Assembly (NCBI GenBank): GCA_964643965.1
Contig: CAZXVH010000014.1
Span: 6,571 to 70,570, forward strand
Direction of reading: 5' to 3'
Source of the DNA: GCA-2746795 sp964643965
GTDB taxonomy: Bacteria; Chloroflexota; Anaerolineae; Promineifilales; Promineifilaceae
DNA: 64,000 nucleotides
The translations under genes and the position numbers were made by a program. Below, piece by piece: positions 44,575 to 53,657 of this stretch. Under the pieces are notes generated by a model. The model searched no databases. It was not told the origin of the DNA and worked only from the letters and a program-made list of their open reading frames with translations. Numbering within the stretch: position 1 is the stretch's first letter; every line of letters starts with the position of its first letter.

Positions 44575-44652
44575 AACCGCAATACAGAGAGAGATTTAGA
44601 GAAAAAACTCCTTGTCTCTGTGCCCTCTCTCTGATTCTCTGTATTCCTGTTT
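44575..44652. repeat. Inverted repeat of CAGAGA-type sequence
   Basis: AATACAGAGA (left) and TCTCTGTATT (right) flank CT-rich and GA-rich tracts between the S9 peptidase and MFS genes. Related in style to the ACACAGAG element at 29183. Confidence 0.5.
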
Positions 44653-44657
44653 TTATG

Positions 44658-45857
44658 TCACTGTTTTCCTATTTTTGCGGTTTGCGCGATGGGTTCAAAC
44701 CATCTTTTAGAGAGGGCAAAACTCATCAGGAGAACGGCCGTTATTGTCAATAAAAAAGCGCCCACATATAGCATATGCCCGCCCCAGGTATCAAACACAT
44801 AACCGCTGAGGGCGCTGGTGAGCAGCGGTGAAAGCCCCATAAAACAGGCGCTGCTGATCGCCTGAGCCGTAGACTTCCATTCATCCGGCGCTCGTTCATC
44901 AATCAAGCGCACCAACGTTACAAAAAACAGGGCATAACCGACGCCTTTCACCACCCCGGCGCTTATCAACAAAACGGCCGAAGTAGCCAGGGCGTAACCA
45001 ACCAATGATAGCGCAAAAACAACCAGCGACAGCCAAAAAGTACGCACGGCGGTCAGCCGGGTGATGATGTCGCTGCTGACGTGCATCACCGGCACTTCAA
45101 TCAAGGCCGACAGGCCAAATAAGAGGCCAATCATGAACTCGTTGCCGCTCATTTGCTGCATGTAGATGCCGCCAAAAATATAGGTGCTTAGCAGCGCCGC
45201 GCCCATTAAAAAGGAGATAATAAACAGGGTGAGCAGCCCGGGATCACGCAGCAAATCCAATACCGGGCCGCGATTTTGGCTGTTGACCACCGGGCCGCCT
45301 TCCAATTTTCCGGCAAAATAAATGGCAGGCAGCGCCAGCAACAAGGCGGCGGCAAACATCGGCCTGTAGCCAGTTTGCACCCACACATACCCGCCAATTA
45401 TCGTCACCAGGGCAAAACCCAACGACCCCCACATACGCATACGGCCAAAACTGAGGCGGCGCCGGACCGCCATGCTCGCGATCAAACTATCGCTCAGGGG
45501 ATTGGTGGGACTACGTAACAAGGCGGTGATAAAAACCAGGGGCAAAATGAGCCAAAACGATTGGGGGAAGGCCATCACAGCCACCATGATGCCCCAGCCG
45601 ACCAGGCTCCACTGCAAAAACTGCACCCGTTTATGCCAGCGGTCTGCCAGGGATGAGACCAGAGGCGACCAAAGCAAGATCGCCAGCGGCCCCGTCATGC
45701 CGATGATCCCAATTTGAAATCCGGTTAAACCGAGATTGGCAAAGTAGACGTTGAGGAAAGGATCATAAACACCGACAAAGGCCCAATAAAACAGGTAAAA
45801 CAAACTGCCAACTGTCAGGGGCAGCATGGCGCGCGTCGGTAAGCGTTGTGTTGTCAT
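44658..45857 (-). CDS. MFS transporter (LacY/NHS-like MFS_1-like)
   Basis: 399 residues, 12 predicted TM helices. FYWAFVGVYDPFLNVYFANLG and the loop 2-3 motif SSLADRWHKR are typical of the MFS family containing nucleoside/oligosaccharide:H+ symporters and PPP-like proteins. Substrate not inferable. Minus strand, 36 bp after the DUF6483-like gene. Confidence 0.85.
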   Translation of the reverse strand: MTTQRLPTRAMLPLTVGSLFYLFYWAFVGVYDPFLNVYFANLGLTGFQIGIIGMTGPLAILLWSPLVSSLADRWHKRVQFLQWSLVGWGIMVAVMAFPQSFWLILPLVFITALLRSPTNPLSDSLIASMAVRRRLSFGRMRMWGSLGFALVTIIGGYVWVQTGYRPMFAAALLLALPAIYFAGKLEGGPVVNSQNRGPVLDLLRDPGLLTLFIISFLMGAALLSTYIFGGIYMQQMSGNEFMIGLLFGLSALIEVPVMHVSSDIITRLTAVRTFWLSLVVFALSLVGYALATSAVLLISAGVVKGVGYALFFVTLVRLIDERAPDEWKSTAQAISSACFMGLSPLLTSALSGYVFDTWGGHMLYVGAFLLTITAVLLMSFALSKRWFEPIAQTAKIGKQ

Positions 45858-45893
45858 AATAGATATTCAGATAAAAGCGGTGAGAAACCGCCG

Positions 45894-46559
45894 CTATTCT
45901 TCAGGTAATAATTCTTCCAGCCCATCTTCCACTTCTGCGCGGGAAAGGCCGCCAGTGTGCAATTCCTCATCGGTTTTCTGGAGCAACCGGCTATAAAAAG
46001 TAATGCCCGTTTCCATGGCCTGGCTGTTGTCCGAATCGGCGTCCAACCACTCAAACAGGGCGTCTTCGGCTTCGGCGAATTCGCCAACGTTTTCGTAGTA
46101 GGTCATTAAGGCCAGGCTGGTTTCTGACGGCAGCAGGACTTCGGCGTCTGCCAGCCGTTCTTGCAATTCAGTGACGGCAGGCAGCACGTCTGGCATGGGA
46201 ATATCTGGATGGGTATTGATGAGGGCCAGTTGCAAGTCGAGCGCTTTGAGCAGGCAGTAATCGGCGGCGTCTGCCTGCCCCTGCCATGCTTTAATTTCAC
46301 CTTGTTGGTAAAAGACGCCGGCCATGAAAACGGCCGTTTCTACCCCACCCAGATCATCGCGCATAGACAAATTTGCCAGGATGTCGGCCGTATCCATGCT
46401 TAACCAGGCATTGACGCCCAGGCCGGTTAGCTGGCGCAGGGCGCTGTCTGTGGTTTGCAGCGCTTCATCGTATGCTTCTTTGTCACTTAAGTTTGTGATA
46501 TGGGCGATAACGGCCGTTAACTGTTCCACCAACCGCATGAAATAATCTTTTTTATACAT
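45894..46559 (-). CDS. DUF6483-like helical protein
   Basis: 221 residues, all-alpha, begins MYKKDYFMRLVEQLTAVI, which resembles the start of DUF6483 proteins. TPR-like repeats follow (EIKAWQGQADAADYCLLKAL, YYENVGEFAEAEDALFEWL). No catalytic motif. Function unknown. Divergent from the GNAT-TPR gene across 146 bp holding a palindrome. Confidence 0.6.
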   Translation of the reverse strand: MYKKDYFMRLVEQLTAVIAHITNLSDKEAYDEALQTTDSALRQLTGLGVNAWLSMDTADILANLSMRDDLGGVETAVFMAGVFYQQGEIKAWQGQADAADYCLLKALDLQLALINTHPDIPMPDVLPAVTELQERLADAEVLLPSETSLALMTYYENVGEFAEAEDALFEWLDADSDNSQAMETGITFYSRLLQKTDEELHTGGLSRAEVEDGLEELLPEE

Positions 46560-46613
46560 AGCCAGCCATTTTCCCAGGTATGGTGAGGCGGGGCAAGGGC
46601 AATATCTTTTCTA

Positions 46614-46635
46614 ATTCTGGCACAACTGCCAGAAT
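46614..46635. promoter_or_regulatory. Palindrome in a divergent intergenic region
   Basis: Perfect arms ATTCTGGC / GCCAGAAT with a 6-nt centre, directly followed by TTGTTA and TATACAAT. It could be an operator for the GNAT-TPR gene; no regulator is adjacent. Confidence 0.35.
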
Positions 46636-46705
46636 CTTGTTACAGTCAGGACTCTATACAATTAACTGGATAGGTAATCTCCGGCATTTCATCTATTGGG
46701 ACACC

Positions 46706-47809
46706 ATGTACGAATTACAGCAAAACCAATTCAAACAAACTGAAGCCTTGTTCGCTTCACTCAACCATCATTTAGCTATCGACTCCATTTTAACAGGCAT
46801 AACCCCCGGTCGTGTATTTGTGGATGACCCGAAAAAACCGAGAACGGCCGTGGCCTGGTTTAAGCGCCGGGTATTCTTGGCCGGAAACCGCAGCGACCCG
46901 GAGATCAACGAAGCGCTCAACGACCTGTTCAGCCATGCCTATTACCCGGAAATGAAAACCTCTAGTCTGGGGCAAAGCGCCTTTACCCTGGTCTACACGC
47001 CTGGTTGGGAACGAGTGATGGACAGTGTGCTGGCGGGTAAAGACCCCATGCGCGGCCAACGGCTCTACTACCGCCTGGATCCCAGTAAACAAAAATGGCA
47101 GGTGCGCATCCCCAAGGAATATGCGCTGCGCTGGGTTGATGCGGCGCTGTTGGCCGACGACAGCCTGAGTAATCTGGATTATGTGACCAACGAGATGATT
47201 TCAGAACGGCCGTCTATCGACGATTTTTTAGAGAAAAGTTTTGGCGTCTGTGTCATTCATGGGCACGAAATCGTGGCCTGGTGTATGACGGAATACAACA
47301 TCGGCGGGCGCTGCGAACTGGGCGTTGACACAGCGCGGGATCATCAACGGCTGGGACTGGCTATGGCTACCGCTTCTGCCACCATGCGCGAGGCCGCCCG
47401 GCGCGACTATACCGAGATCGGCTGGGTATGCGACGCCGACAACAAACCTTCTATGGCCCTGGCCCGGGAGCTTGGTTTTTCTTTGCAATGCGCCGACGAT
47501 ACCTATTTTGCCTTTTTTGACCCCCAGTTGAATCTGGGCCTCAATGGCAATATTCAACTGCGCCAGCAAAACTACCAGGAAGCGGCCATGTGGTATGAAC
47601 AAGCGTTACTGCACCCCAACCCTCCCATATGGCTGTTGTGGAATACGGCTATCGTCTGGGCCAATCTGGGCAACCAGGCCAATACCTTTACCTATCTCAA
47701 CAAAATGATTGACGCCGGCTTCACCGACAAACCGTTCTTAACCACTTCCGAACATTTTCGCATCTACCACCGCAGCGCAGAGTGGGCCGCTTTGTTAGCC
47801 CGTTTATAG
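46706..47809 (+). CDS. GNAT acetyltransferase (GNAT_acetyltran-like) with C-terminal TPR
   Basis: 367 residues from ATG 46706 (MYELQQNQFK). The GNAT core is in the middle (about 185-270: VIHGHEIVAWCMTEYNIGGR, ELGVDTARDHQRLGLAMATA, WVCDADNKPSMALARELGF), matching the GNAT_acetyltran group. After the core is a TPR-like tail (LRQQNYQEAAMWYEQALLHP). Acceptor unknown. Upstream codons in frame lack similarity. Confidence 0.78.
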   Translation: MYELQQNQFKQTEALFASLNHHLAIDSILTGITPGRVFVDDPKKPRTAVAWFKRRVFLAGNRSDPEINEALNDLFSHAYYPEMKTSSLGQSAFTLVYTPGWERVMDSVLAGKDPMRGQRLYYRLDPSKQKWQVRIPKEYALRWVDAALLADDSLSNLDYVTNEMISERPSIDDFLEKSFGVCVIHGHEIVAWCMTEYNIGGRCELGVDTARDHQRLGLAMATASATMREAARRDYTEIGWVCDADNKPSMALARELGFSLQCADDTYFAFFDPQLNLGLNGNIQLRQQNYQEAAMWYEQALLHPNPPIWLLWNTAIVWANLGNQANTFTYLNKMIDAGFTDKPFLTTSEHFRIYHRSAEWAALLARL

Positions 47810-47829
47810 CAGGGGCCGCATGAACTTGA

Positions 47830-47994
47830 AAGCGTGGTGGGGCGCTCTATGATCAGGAGCAGCGGCGAGATGTTCAGATTCCAGGCTTCCGGCGAGAGGT
47901 GGTAAGGGAAGTGGCGCGTTATGTGGGGGAACGGCCGTTAAACAACGCCAATTTTGTGATGTACAGCCAGCTAACTGCCAGACTACGTGACTAA
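47830..47994 (+). pseudogene. C-terminal gene remnant
   Basis: A start-less frame encodes YDQEQRRDVQIPGFRREV, VREVARYVGERPLNN and a plausible end before TAA (47992-47994). Composition and amphipathic pattern look like a real protein C-terminus, but a stop precedes it and there is no start. Likely the tail of a lost gene; family not certain. Confidence 0.4.
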
Positions 47995-48019
47995 ACGACC
48001 AAACGATTAAGCGACAAAG

Positions 48020-48229
48020 TTACTCTTCCTCTGCGCCCGCCTGCACCGTGTCCAGATGAGCCAGCATATCTTCCACGGCCTCAATCACATCTTCTTCCAC
48101 TTCGGTATGATCGCAAGTTTCACACACCCAGGTAGGCACTTCTTCTATCTTGATTTCCTGATCATCAATCTCAACCAGATAGTCGAGCAATTCTTCGGTC
48201 ATGGGGGCATTGCAAAAGGGACATTTCAT
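48020..48229 (-). CDS. YgiT-type zinc-ribbon protein
   Basis: 69 residues. CPFC near the N-terminus and CETC near residue 36-39 form a zinc ribbon, followed by an acidic helix. YgiT-type zinc fingers are often MqsA-like antitoxin N-domains. No partner toxin is adjacent, so it is a solitary zinc-ribbon protein or an orphan antitoxin. Confidence 0.72.
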   Translation of the reverse strand: MKCPFCNAPMTEELLDYLVEIDDQEIKIEEVPTWVCETCDHTEVEEDVIEAVEDMLAHLDTVQAGAEEE

Positions 48230-48475
48230 TTGTTTCCACCTATAAATAGAGACAAAAAGCCAGCATGTGTATGGTCTGCGTCAGATCCAACAACCGCCAT
48301 TTTTTATCCTGACGTGGGATTCAACACAAAATAAATGGCAAAAATCACAATCGTCGCCAACGAATAAAGCGCCAATGCGTTGTTAACATAACGCTTTTAT
48401 CTCCGAAAAGGGGAATAATCATGGTTTGACGCTACCATTGGTTTCAAGAAACGGCCGTCGCCATACCGCATCGTT
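48230..48475. other. Intergenic stretch with hydrophobic mini-frame
   Basis: No convincing gene. On the minus strand 48397-48305 encodes a 30-residue frame with one TM-like helix (LALYSLATIVIFAIYFVLNP), but without a canonical start codon or SD. It may be a remnant. Confidence 0.35.
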
Positions 48476-50308
48476 CTACAAATCTGGGGAGGCGCTGCGC
48501 CGCTGCCACTGCTCCGACTGGATGTAATCGAGTGATTGGTGGCGGAAATAGGTGTCGTACAGTTCGGCGTAATGGCCGCCCTCGGCCATGAGCGCTTCAT
48601 GGCTGCCCTCTTCGATGATCTGCCCCTGCTGCAAAACGATGATGCGGTTGGCGGAGCGCACAGTGGAGAGGCGGTGGGCGATGATGATGGAAGTGCGCTC
48701 CGCCATGATCAGGTCTAGCGCCTGCTGAATCTGCGATTCGGTGAAGGGGTCTACGCTGGCGGTGGCTTCATCCAGGATGAAGATACGCGGATTTTGCACC
48801 AGCACCCGCGTCAAGGCCACCAACTGCCGCTGCCCCATCGAGAGGCGTCCACCCCGTTCCCCCACCTCACTTTGCAAGCCTTCAGGCAGCGTTTCCAGCC
48901 ACTCCCCCTCGCCAATGCGCCGCGCCATGGCTTCAATCTCGGCGTCGCTGGCTTCGGGTCGGCCGTAGCGGATATTCTCGGCCACGCTGCCGGCAAAAAG
49001 AAAGGGTGACTGGGAAACGATGCCTAACTGCTGCCGGTATGATTCCAGGTTGAACGTGCGAATATCATGGCCGTCGATCTCCAGTTCGCCTTCCTGAAAT
49101 TCGTAAAAGCGGGCGATGAGTTTGATGATGCTGGATTTGCCCGCGCCGGTATGCCCCACCAGGGCCACGCTTTCGCCGGGCGGCATGAACAACGTAAATT
49201 CCCGCAGCACCTGCTCTTGCTCAGAGTAGCGGAAGCACACCTTGTCGAAACGAATTTCGCCGCGCAAGGGTGGCGCCGGGAGATCAGCAGTTTGGGTAAC
49301 GGCCGTTTCCGAATCAATCAGGCCAAACACCCGCTCCGCCGCCGCCAACCCTTGCTGGAACTGGCTCCAAAACGCCGACAAGTTGATGATGGGAAACCAA
49401 AAGCGGTCCAACGTGGAGACAAAAAGATACCAGGCCGCCACACTAATCACCCCCGCCACCGTGCTCAACCCACCAAAATAAACGATAATAGCCGTGGCAA
49501 TGCCACTCAACACATTCAGCACCGGAAAAATATTTGCCAGCACCAGGCTGCGGCGCACATTGATGGTATACGCTTGCCGATTAACCTGGATGAATTCATC
49601 GTAAATGGCCTGTTCCTGGCGGAAGTTTTTGGCGACGCGAATGCCCGTCACCGCTTCTTGAATGGATTTGTTGACTTCGCCTACCGCTCGCGAACTTTGG
49701 CGGGTGACGCGCCGCGCCATGCGCCGGAACGCCAACGCGGCCCCCACCACAAAGGGCGTCATCGTCAGCGCCATCAGCGTTAATTTCCAGTCGATGGTGA
49801 ACAACACAATCACCAGAATAAAAGAGGTGAAAAGCTGGTTGAAGACATCCATGCTGAGGATGATCACCTCGCCGAATTCCTGGGTGTCACTGGTGATACG
49901 GCTGACGACACGGCCGGAGCTGTACTCATCATAAAAGGAGAGGTCTTGCTCGGCCGCAGCGGTGAAAGCATTGCCGCGCATGGTCATCACCACATCGGCA
50001 ATCACTTCAACCGTAAGCTGGCGTCGTATCCAGTTAAAAATCCAGACGGCAAAACCCAGCACAAAGGCGGCGCCAGCCAGCAGCCAGATAAAGGCATCGG
50101 TATCCTGCGTGGCCATCACATCCACGCCGCGGGCCACGAGCAACGGGAAGGCAGCGCCGGCAAAGGCCAGCAGCAGGACAGCAACGATGATGATGATGAT
50201 TTTTCGCCGGTAGGGACGGAAATAACTCAGAATTCGCCGAACGAGTTCTTTATCACTGTATTGTCGGTCATAAGCCTCGGCGTCGAGGCCGCGCATGATA
50301 GTAGCCAT
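48476..50308 (-). CDS. ABC multidrug exporter-like protein (MsbA/LmrA type)
   Basis: 610 residues: six TM helices (about 35-325), then ATPase. Walker A GHTGAGKSSII, signature LSMGQRQLVAL, Walker B IFILDEATASVD, H-loop IIAHRLST. The catalytic Glu is intact, so it can act as a homodimer, unlike the split pair at 14.9-19.2 kb. Signature is LSMGQ rather than LSGGQ. A heptamer array (AATTATG x3, 50313-50333) lies at its start. Confidence 0.9.
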   Translation of the reverse strand: MATIMRGLDAEAYDRQYSDKELVRRILSYFRPYRRKIIIIIVAVLLLAFAGAAFPLLVARGVDVMATQDTDAFIWLLAGAAFVLGFAVWIFNWIRRQLTVEVIADVVMTMRGNAFTAAAEQDLSFYDEYSSGRVVSRITSDTQEFGEVIILSMDVFNQLFTSFILVIVLFTIDWKLTLMALTMTPFVVGAALAFRRMARRVTRQSSRAVGEVNKSIQEAVTGIRVAKNFRQEQAIYDEFIQVNRQAYTINVRRSLVLANIFPVLNVLSGIATAIIVYFGGLSTVAGVISVAAWYLFVSTLDRFWFPIINLSAFWSQFQQGLAAAERVFGLIDSETAVTQTADLPAPPLRGEIRFDKVCFRYSEQEQVLREFTLFMPPGESVALVGHTGAGKSSIIKLIARFYEFQEGELEIDGHDIRTFNLESYRQQLGIVSQSPFLFAGSVAENIRYGRPEASDAEIEAMARRIGEGEWLETLPEGLQSEVGERGGRLSMGQRQLVALTRVLVQNPRIFILDEATASVDPFTESQIQQALDLIMAERTSIIIAHRLSTVRSANRIIVLQQGQIIEEGSHEALMAEGGHYAELYDTYFRHQSLDYIQSEQWQRRSASPDL

Positions 50309-50312
50309 AGGA

Positions 50313-50333
50313 AATTATGAATTATGAATTGTG
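50313..50333. repeat. Heptamer array, three AATTATG units
   Basis: Three 7-bp units between the ABC exporter start and the arginase end. Confidence 0.75.
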
Positions 50334-50367
50334 ATCCATGCAGGATGCTCACATGCATCCTTCATTT

Positions 50368-51258
50368 TTATAAGATTCGTTGTCCCAATAAGGACGCCGC
50401 CAATTCTACCGCTAATTCGGCGGTTTTGTTACGATCATCGAGAATTGGGTTGATTTCCACGATGTCGAAGGAGTGAACACGCCCACTGTCGCCCAGGATT
50501 TCCATGAGCAGATGGGCTTCGCGGTAGGTGAGGCCGCCAGGCACGGGCGTACCCACGCCGGCCGCTTCGTCGGGGTCGAGCGCATCCATATCCAGGCTGA
50601 CATGGATGCGCTCCAAATGGCGCAGTCGGTCGAGCGCCTGTCGAGCGATGGCGGCCATGCCCAGTTCATCCACATGGCGCATGGTGAAGACATTGATGCC
50701 GCTGGCGAGCAGACGTTGGCGTTCGATGACATCTAAATCGCGGATGCCGATTTGCACGATATGGGATGGCACGACTTTGGGGCCAGGCTGGCCGATATTG
50801 ACCAGCGCCGGTTCCCCATCCCCAATCAGGGCGGCCATGGGCATGCCGTGAATATTGCCGCTGGGCGAGGTCTCCAGGGTGTTGAAGTCGGCATGGGCGT
50901 CGATCCAGATGACGCCGACCGGTTCGTTTTGGGCGGCGGCAGCAATGCTGCCCATGCTAATGCTGTGGTCGCCGCCGAGGAAGAGGGTGAAATCGCCCTG
51001 GTTGGTGCATTCGGTGGCAATTTGGTAGATGGCCTGGCAAACGGCCGTTACCGCTTTCAATCTGTTTGTTTGCCCCTCGGCCACTTCTTCTGGGTTAGGC
51101 ACAAAGACATTACCTTCGTCATAGACGATGTGGCCCAACCGTTCCAGGCGGGCTTGCAGCCCGGCGTACCGGGCGGCGCTTGGCCCCATATCGACGCCGC
51201 GTCTGTTCTGGCCCAAATCCATGGGCGCGCCAATAATACGAATCGTGCGTTGGTTCAC
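50368..51258 (-). CDS. rocF: Arginase
   Basis: 296 residues, ureohydrolase fold. Mn2+-binding motifs are complete: GGDHS (H98), DAHADFN (D120, H122, D124), SLDMDALDP (D223, D225). Converts arginine to ornithine and urea. The N-terminus APMDLGQNRRGVDMGPSAAR is typical of arginase rather than agmatinase. Single gene; a heptamer array (51274-51301) lies upstream. Confidence 0.93.
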   Translation of the reverse strand: MNQRTIRIIGAPMDLGQNRRGVDMGPSAARYAGLQARLERLGHIVYDEGNVFVPNPEEVAEGQTNRLKAVTAVCQAIYQIATECTNQGDFTLFLGGDHSISMGSIAAAAQNEPVGVIWIDAHADFNTLETSPSGNIHGMPMAALIGDGEPALVNIGQPGPKVVPSHIVQIGIRDLDVIERQRLLASGINVFTMRHVDELGMAAIARQALDRLRHLERIHVSLDMDALDPDEAAGVGTPVPGGLTYREAHLLMEILGDSGRVHSFDIVEINPILDDRNKTAELAVELAASLLGQRIL

Positions 51259-51273
51259 AAATTACCTCTTTTA

Positions 51274-51301
51274 ATTGATGATTAAAGATTATAAATTGAA
51301 G
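51274..51301. repeat. Heptamer array, four ATTnnnn units
   Basis: Four 7-bp units (ATTGATG, ATTAAAG type) upstream of arginase; a hexamer array (CTATCT type) follows at about 51330-51355. Confidence 0.65.
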
Positions 51302-51387
51302 CGTGCTGACTGTGTACCCTTTCACCGCTATCTCCCTTCTCTATCTCTATCTAATTGTCACGGATCAGGGAGAGATGAGCAAATGGG

Positions 51388-51415
51388 TTGCCGCTTGTTC
51401 TTGACTCCCTATAAT
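51388..51415 (+). promoter_or_regulatory. Promoter giving a leaderless trmB transcript
   Basis: TTGCCG (51388-51393), 16-bp spacer, TATAAT (51410-51415); the ATG is 8 nt further on, at 51424. Confidence 0.6.
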
Positions 51416-51423
51416 TCCAACTT

Positions 51424-52482
51424 ATGAATTCATTGATGTTACACAGCATTCGTATGCAGTGGCCCACGGATTGGACGGCCGTTTTCGGCCGTGAAGCGCC
51501 GCTGATCATGGAAATCGGCTTTGGCAGCGCGGATTTTTTGATCGACCTGGCCCGGAATCGTCCAGAAGTTAATGTCATCGGCGTGGAACTTTCGCTGCCC
51601 TCATTGCGCAAAGGGGAAAAGAAATTGCAAACGGCCGCTTTGCCCCATGCGCGGGTGATAGTGGGTGAGGCGGAATTGGTCGTTCAGGCGTTATGTCAAA
51701 CAGACAGCCTGGCAGAAGTGTACATCAACTTCCCCGATCCCTGGCCTAAAGAGCGCCACCATTACCGCCGTCTGATTAGCGATGCCTTTCTGCATCTGTT
51801 GGCCACACGCATGCCGGCTGGCGCTCACCTGGACATCGCCACCGATCACGCCGACTATGCCGCCTGGATTACGGCGCGGCTGGAACGCACCCCTTATTTC
51901 CACAGCCGCCTGCCCGTTACTTATGTCAATGAAGACCCGGCGCGGCCGATCAGCAAATACGAACGAAAAGGGTTCGACGAAGGACGATACGGCCATTATT
52001 TCAAATGGCAGCGCAATGAAAGCGCGACGCCCAACATCTTCCCCATCCCTAAGGAACTGCCTATGCCCCATGTCATTATCAATTCTCCTCTAACCCAGGC
52101 AGAAATTGCCGTCGCCTTCCAGCCGAAAAAATTCAGCCAGGATGGCATCCACATCAGTCTCGTCGAACTTTTTCAATCTCAATTTGACGGCAAACTGTTG
52201 ATAGAGACGTATGTGAAGGAACGGCCGTTAACCCAGCGGCTCGGTCTGCTCATTCGCCAGCGAAAAAGGGGAGATTACGTCGTCAAACTACACGAAGTGG
52301 GCTTCCCTCGCCCCACCGTCGGCATCCAAATCGCCATCGCCCATCTGGCAACCTGGCTGGTAAGTCTGCATCCAGAAAATGCGTTTGTGCGCAGTTCGTT
52401 GGATGAAGCATACTTAAAGATTGAAGATCAAAAAACAGAGAGTGGTCTTCAATCCCACTCTCTAATTTCTAATTTCCCTTAA
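51424..52482 (+). CDS. trmB: tRNA (guanine-N7-)-methyltransferase TrmB with C-terminal extension
   Basis: 352 residues. The methyltransferase domain covers about 1-205: SAM motif MEIGFGSADFLIDLA, GVELS, and the TrmB signature INFPDPWPKERHHYRRL, with ISKYERKGFDEGR at the end. Makes m7G46 in tRNA. The extra ~145 residues (from about ATPNIFPI) are outside the usual bacterial length; extensions are known in thermophile TrmB but I cannot say this is the same. The last codons include QSHSLISNFP. Followed 4 bp later by the uracil-DNA glycosylase. Confidence 0.9.
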   Translation: MNSLMLHSIRMQWPTDWTAVFGREAPLIMEIGFGSADFLIDLARNRPEVNVIGVELSLPSLRKGEKKLQTAALPHARVIVGEAELVVQALCQTDSLAEVYINFPDPWPKERHHYRRLISDAFLHLLATRMPAGAHLDIATDHADYAAWITARLERTPYFHSRLPVTYVNEDPARPISKYERKGFDEGRYGHYFKWQRNESATPNIFPIPKELPMPHVIINSPLTQAEIAVAFQPKKFSQDGIHISLVELFQSQFDGKLLIETYVKERPLTQRLGLLIRQRKRGDYVVKLHEVGFPRPTVGIQIAIAHLATWLVSLHPENAFVRSSLDEAYLKIEDQKTESGLQSHSLISNFP

Positions 52483-52486
52483 CCGC

Positions 52487-53182
52487 ATGAGTGCAAACAG
52501 TTCTCTCCTCACCGAACTCCATACTGAAATGCGGGCTTGCCGTCTCTGTTTAGAAGCGGGCTATGTGATTACGCCGGGCGCGATTTTTTCGGGCAATGCC
52601 GAAGCGCAGGTGATGTTGATCGGGCAGGCGCCGGGGGTGACGGAGGGAGAAGCAAAACGGCCGTTTAACGCCGGCAGCGGCGTCAGACTGTTTCAATGGC
52701 TGGCACAGGCTGGTTGGGACGAGGATGAGTTCCGTGACAATCAGTACATGACGGCCGTTACCAAATGTTATCCGGGCAAAGATAAATCAGGTAAAGGGGA
52801 TCGTGTGCCCAGCCAGGCGGAGCAAGCGCTGTGCCGCCCCTTTTTGGAACGGGAAATGGCGCTGGTGCAACCCCGGCTCATCATCCTGGTGGGTGGCCTG
52901 GCGATCAAGCTGATGTACCCCAAAAGCGCCCGGCTGCGTGATGTCATCGGCACAGCAGCTTACTTTCCGCCGGCAGCGTTGCTGAATCCACTAAATTTTG
53001 ATTTGAGCCAGGCTGAGTTGGGAAGTGGGTTTGATGAGAGTAAGGATAAAAACGGCCGTTGGATCGTGCCCCTACCTCATCCCTCAGGCGCAAGCCTCTG
53101 GCCCAATAAGCCGGAAAACAAGGCGCTTATCGACAAAGCCATAAGCATCCTCCACGCCATAAAATCCACCTATGGATTTTAA
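52487..53182 (+). CDS. Uracil-DNA glycosylase superfamily, Fe-S type
   Basis: 231 residues. Motif 1 GQAPGVTEGEAKRPFNAGSG and motif 2 PLPHPSGASLW place it with family 4/5-like UDGs that carry a [4Fe-4S] cluster; candidate ligands are CRLC (18, 21), KCYPG and LCRPF. Starts base-excision repair by removing uracil from DNA. Overlong insert between motifs (DRVPSQAEQ). Just behind trmB (4 bp), probably co-transcribed. Confidence 0.83.
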   Translation: MSANSSLLTELHTEMRACRLCLEAGYVITPGAIFSGNAEAQVMLIGQAPGVTEGEAKRPFNAGSGVRLFQWLAQAGWDEDEFRDNQYMTAVTKCYPGKDKSGKGDRVPSQAEQALCRPFLEREMALVQPRLIILVGGLAIKLMYPKSARLRDVIGTAAYFPPAALLNPLNFDLSQAELGSGFDESKDKNGRWIVPLPHPSGASLWPNKPENKALIDKAISILHAIKSTYGF

Positions 53183-53236
53183 ACCTTAATACCAAGATAC
53201 CAAGACCAAAGAAAACCCTTTGTAACCTGGTATCTT
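53161..53236. terminator. Hairpins after the uracil-DNA glycosylase gene
   Basis: AAAATCCA-CCTA-TGGATTTT (53161-53180) sits across the stop codon. A second pair AAGATACCA (53194-53202) / TGGTATCTT (53228-53236) follows, with the TTTGTC tract after it. Probably ends the trmB-udg transcript. Confidence 0.5.
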
Positions 53237-53342
53237 TGTCTCTTGTAATGATTTTTTGTCTTGCCCCCATTATCTAAATTTGTTACACTTTTGGCACTAT
53301 AAATGATGCTGTTTGATAGATTTTCTTAAAAAGGTGCTGAAT

Positions 53343-53657
53343 ATGAGTACGAATATTGTGCCAATTACAGATTTACGCCGGCAGGCCAGCAGCGTTATCA
53401 ATACCTTGCGAGAGGGTGGTGATGTGGTGTATGTCACTCAAAACGGCCGTCCTGTCGCTGTACTTGTCAACTTTGAACAGTACGAAGCCTTAATCGCCGA
53501 GCTGCAAATGCTCAAGCAAAACCAATCATCCTCAGTCTACGCCATTGCCGAAGAAAAAGGCACGTTTGCTGCCTTAGTCGACATGGCGCAAGATTTAGGC
53601 GTCGATGATTTGGCCGAGCAGCATGACCATTATCTATACGGCGTCGATAAATCATGA
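53343..53657 (+). CDS. Phd/YefM-family antitoxin
   Basis: 104 residues from ATG 53343 with AAAAAGGTG upstream. The Phd/YefM N-domain is clear: NIVPITDLRRQASSVINTLR, VVYVTQNGRPVAVLVNFEQYE. It binds DNA and neutralises the toxin through its C-terminus. Stop TGA overlaps the ATG of the PIN gene (ATGA). Confidence 0.9.
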   Translation: MSTNIVPITDLRRQASSVINTLREGGDVVYVTQNGRPVAVLVNFEQYEALIAELQMLKQNQSSSVYAIAEEKGTFAALVDMAQDLGVDDLAEQHDHYLYGVDKS

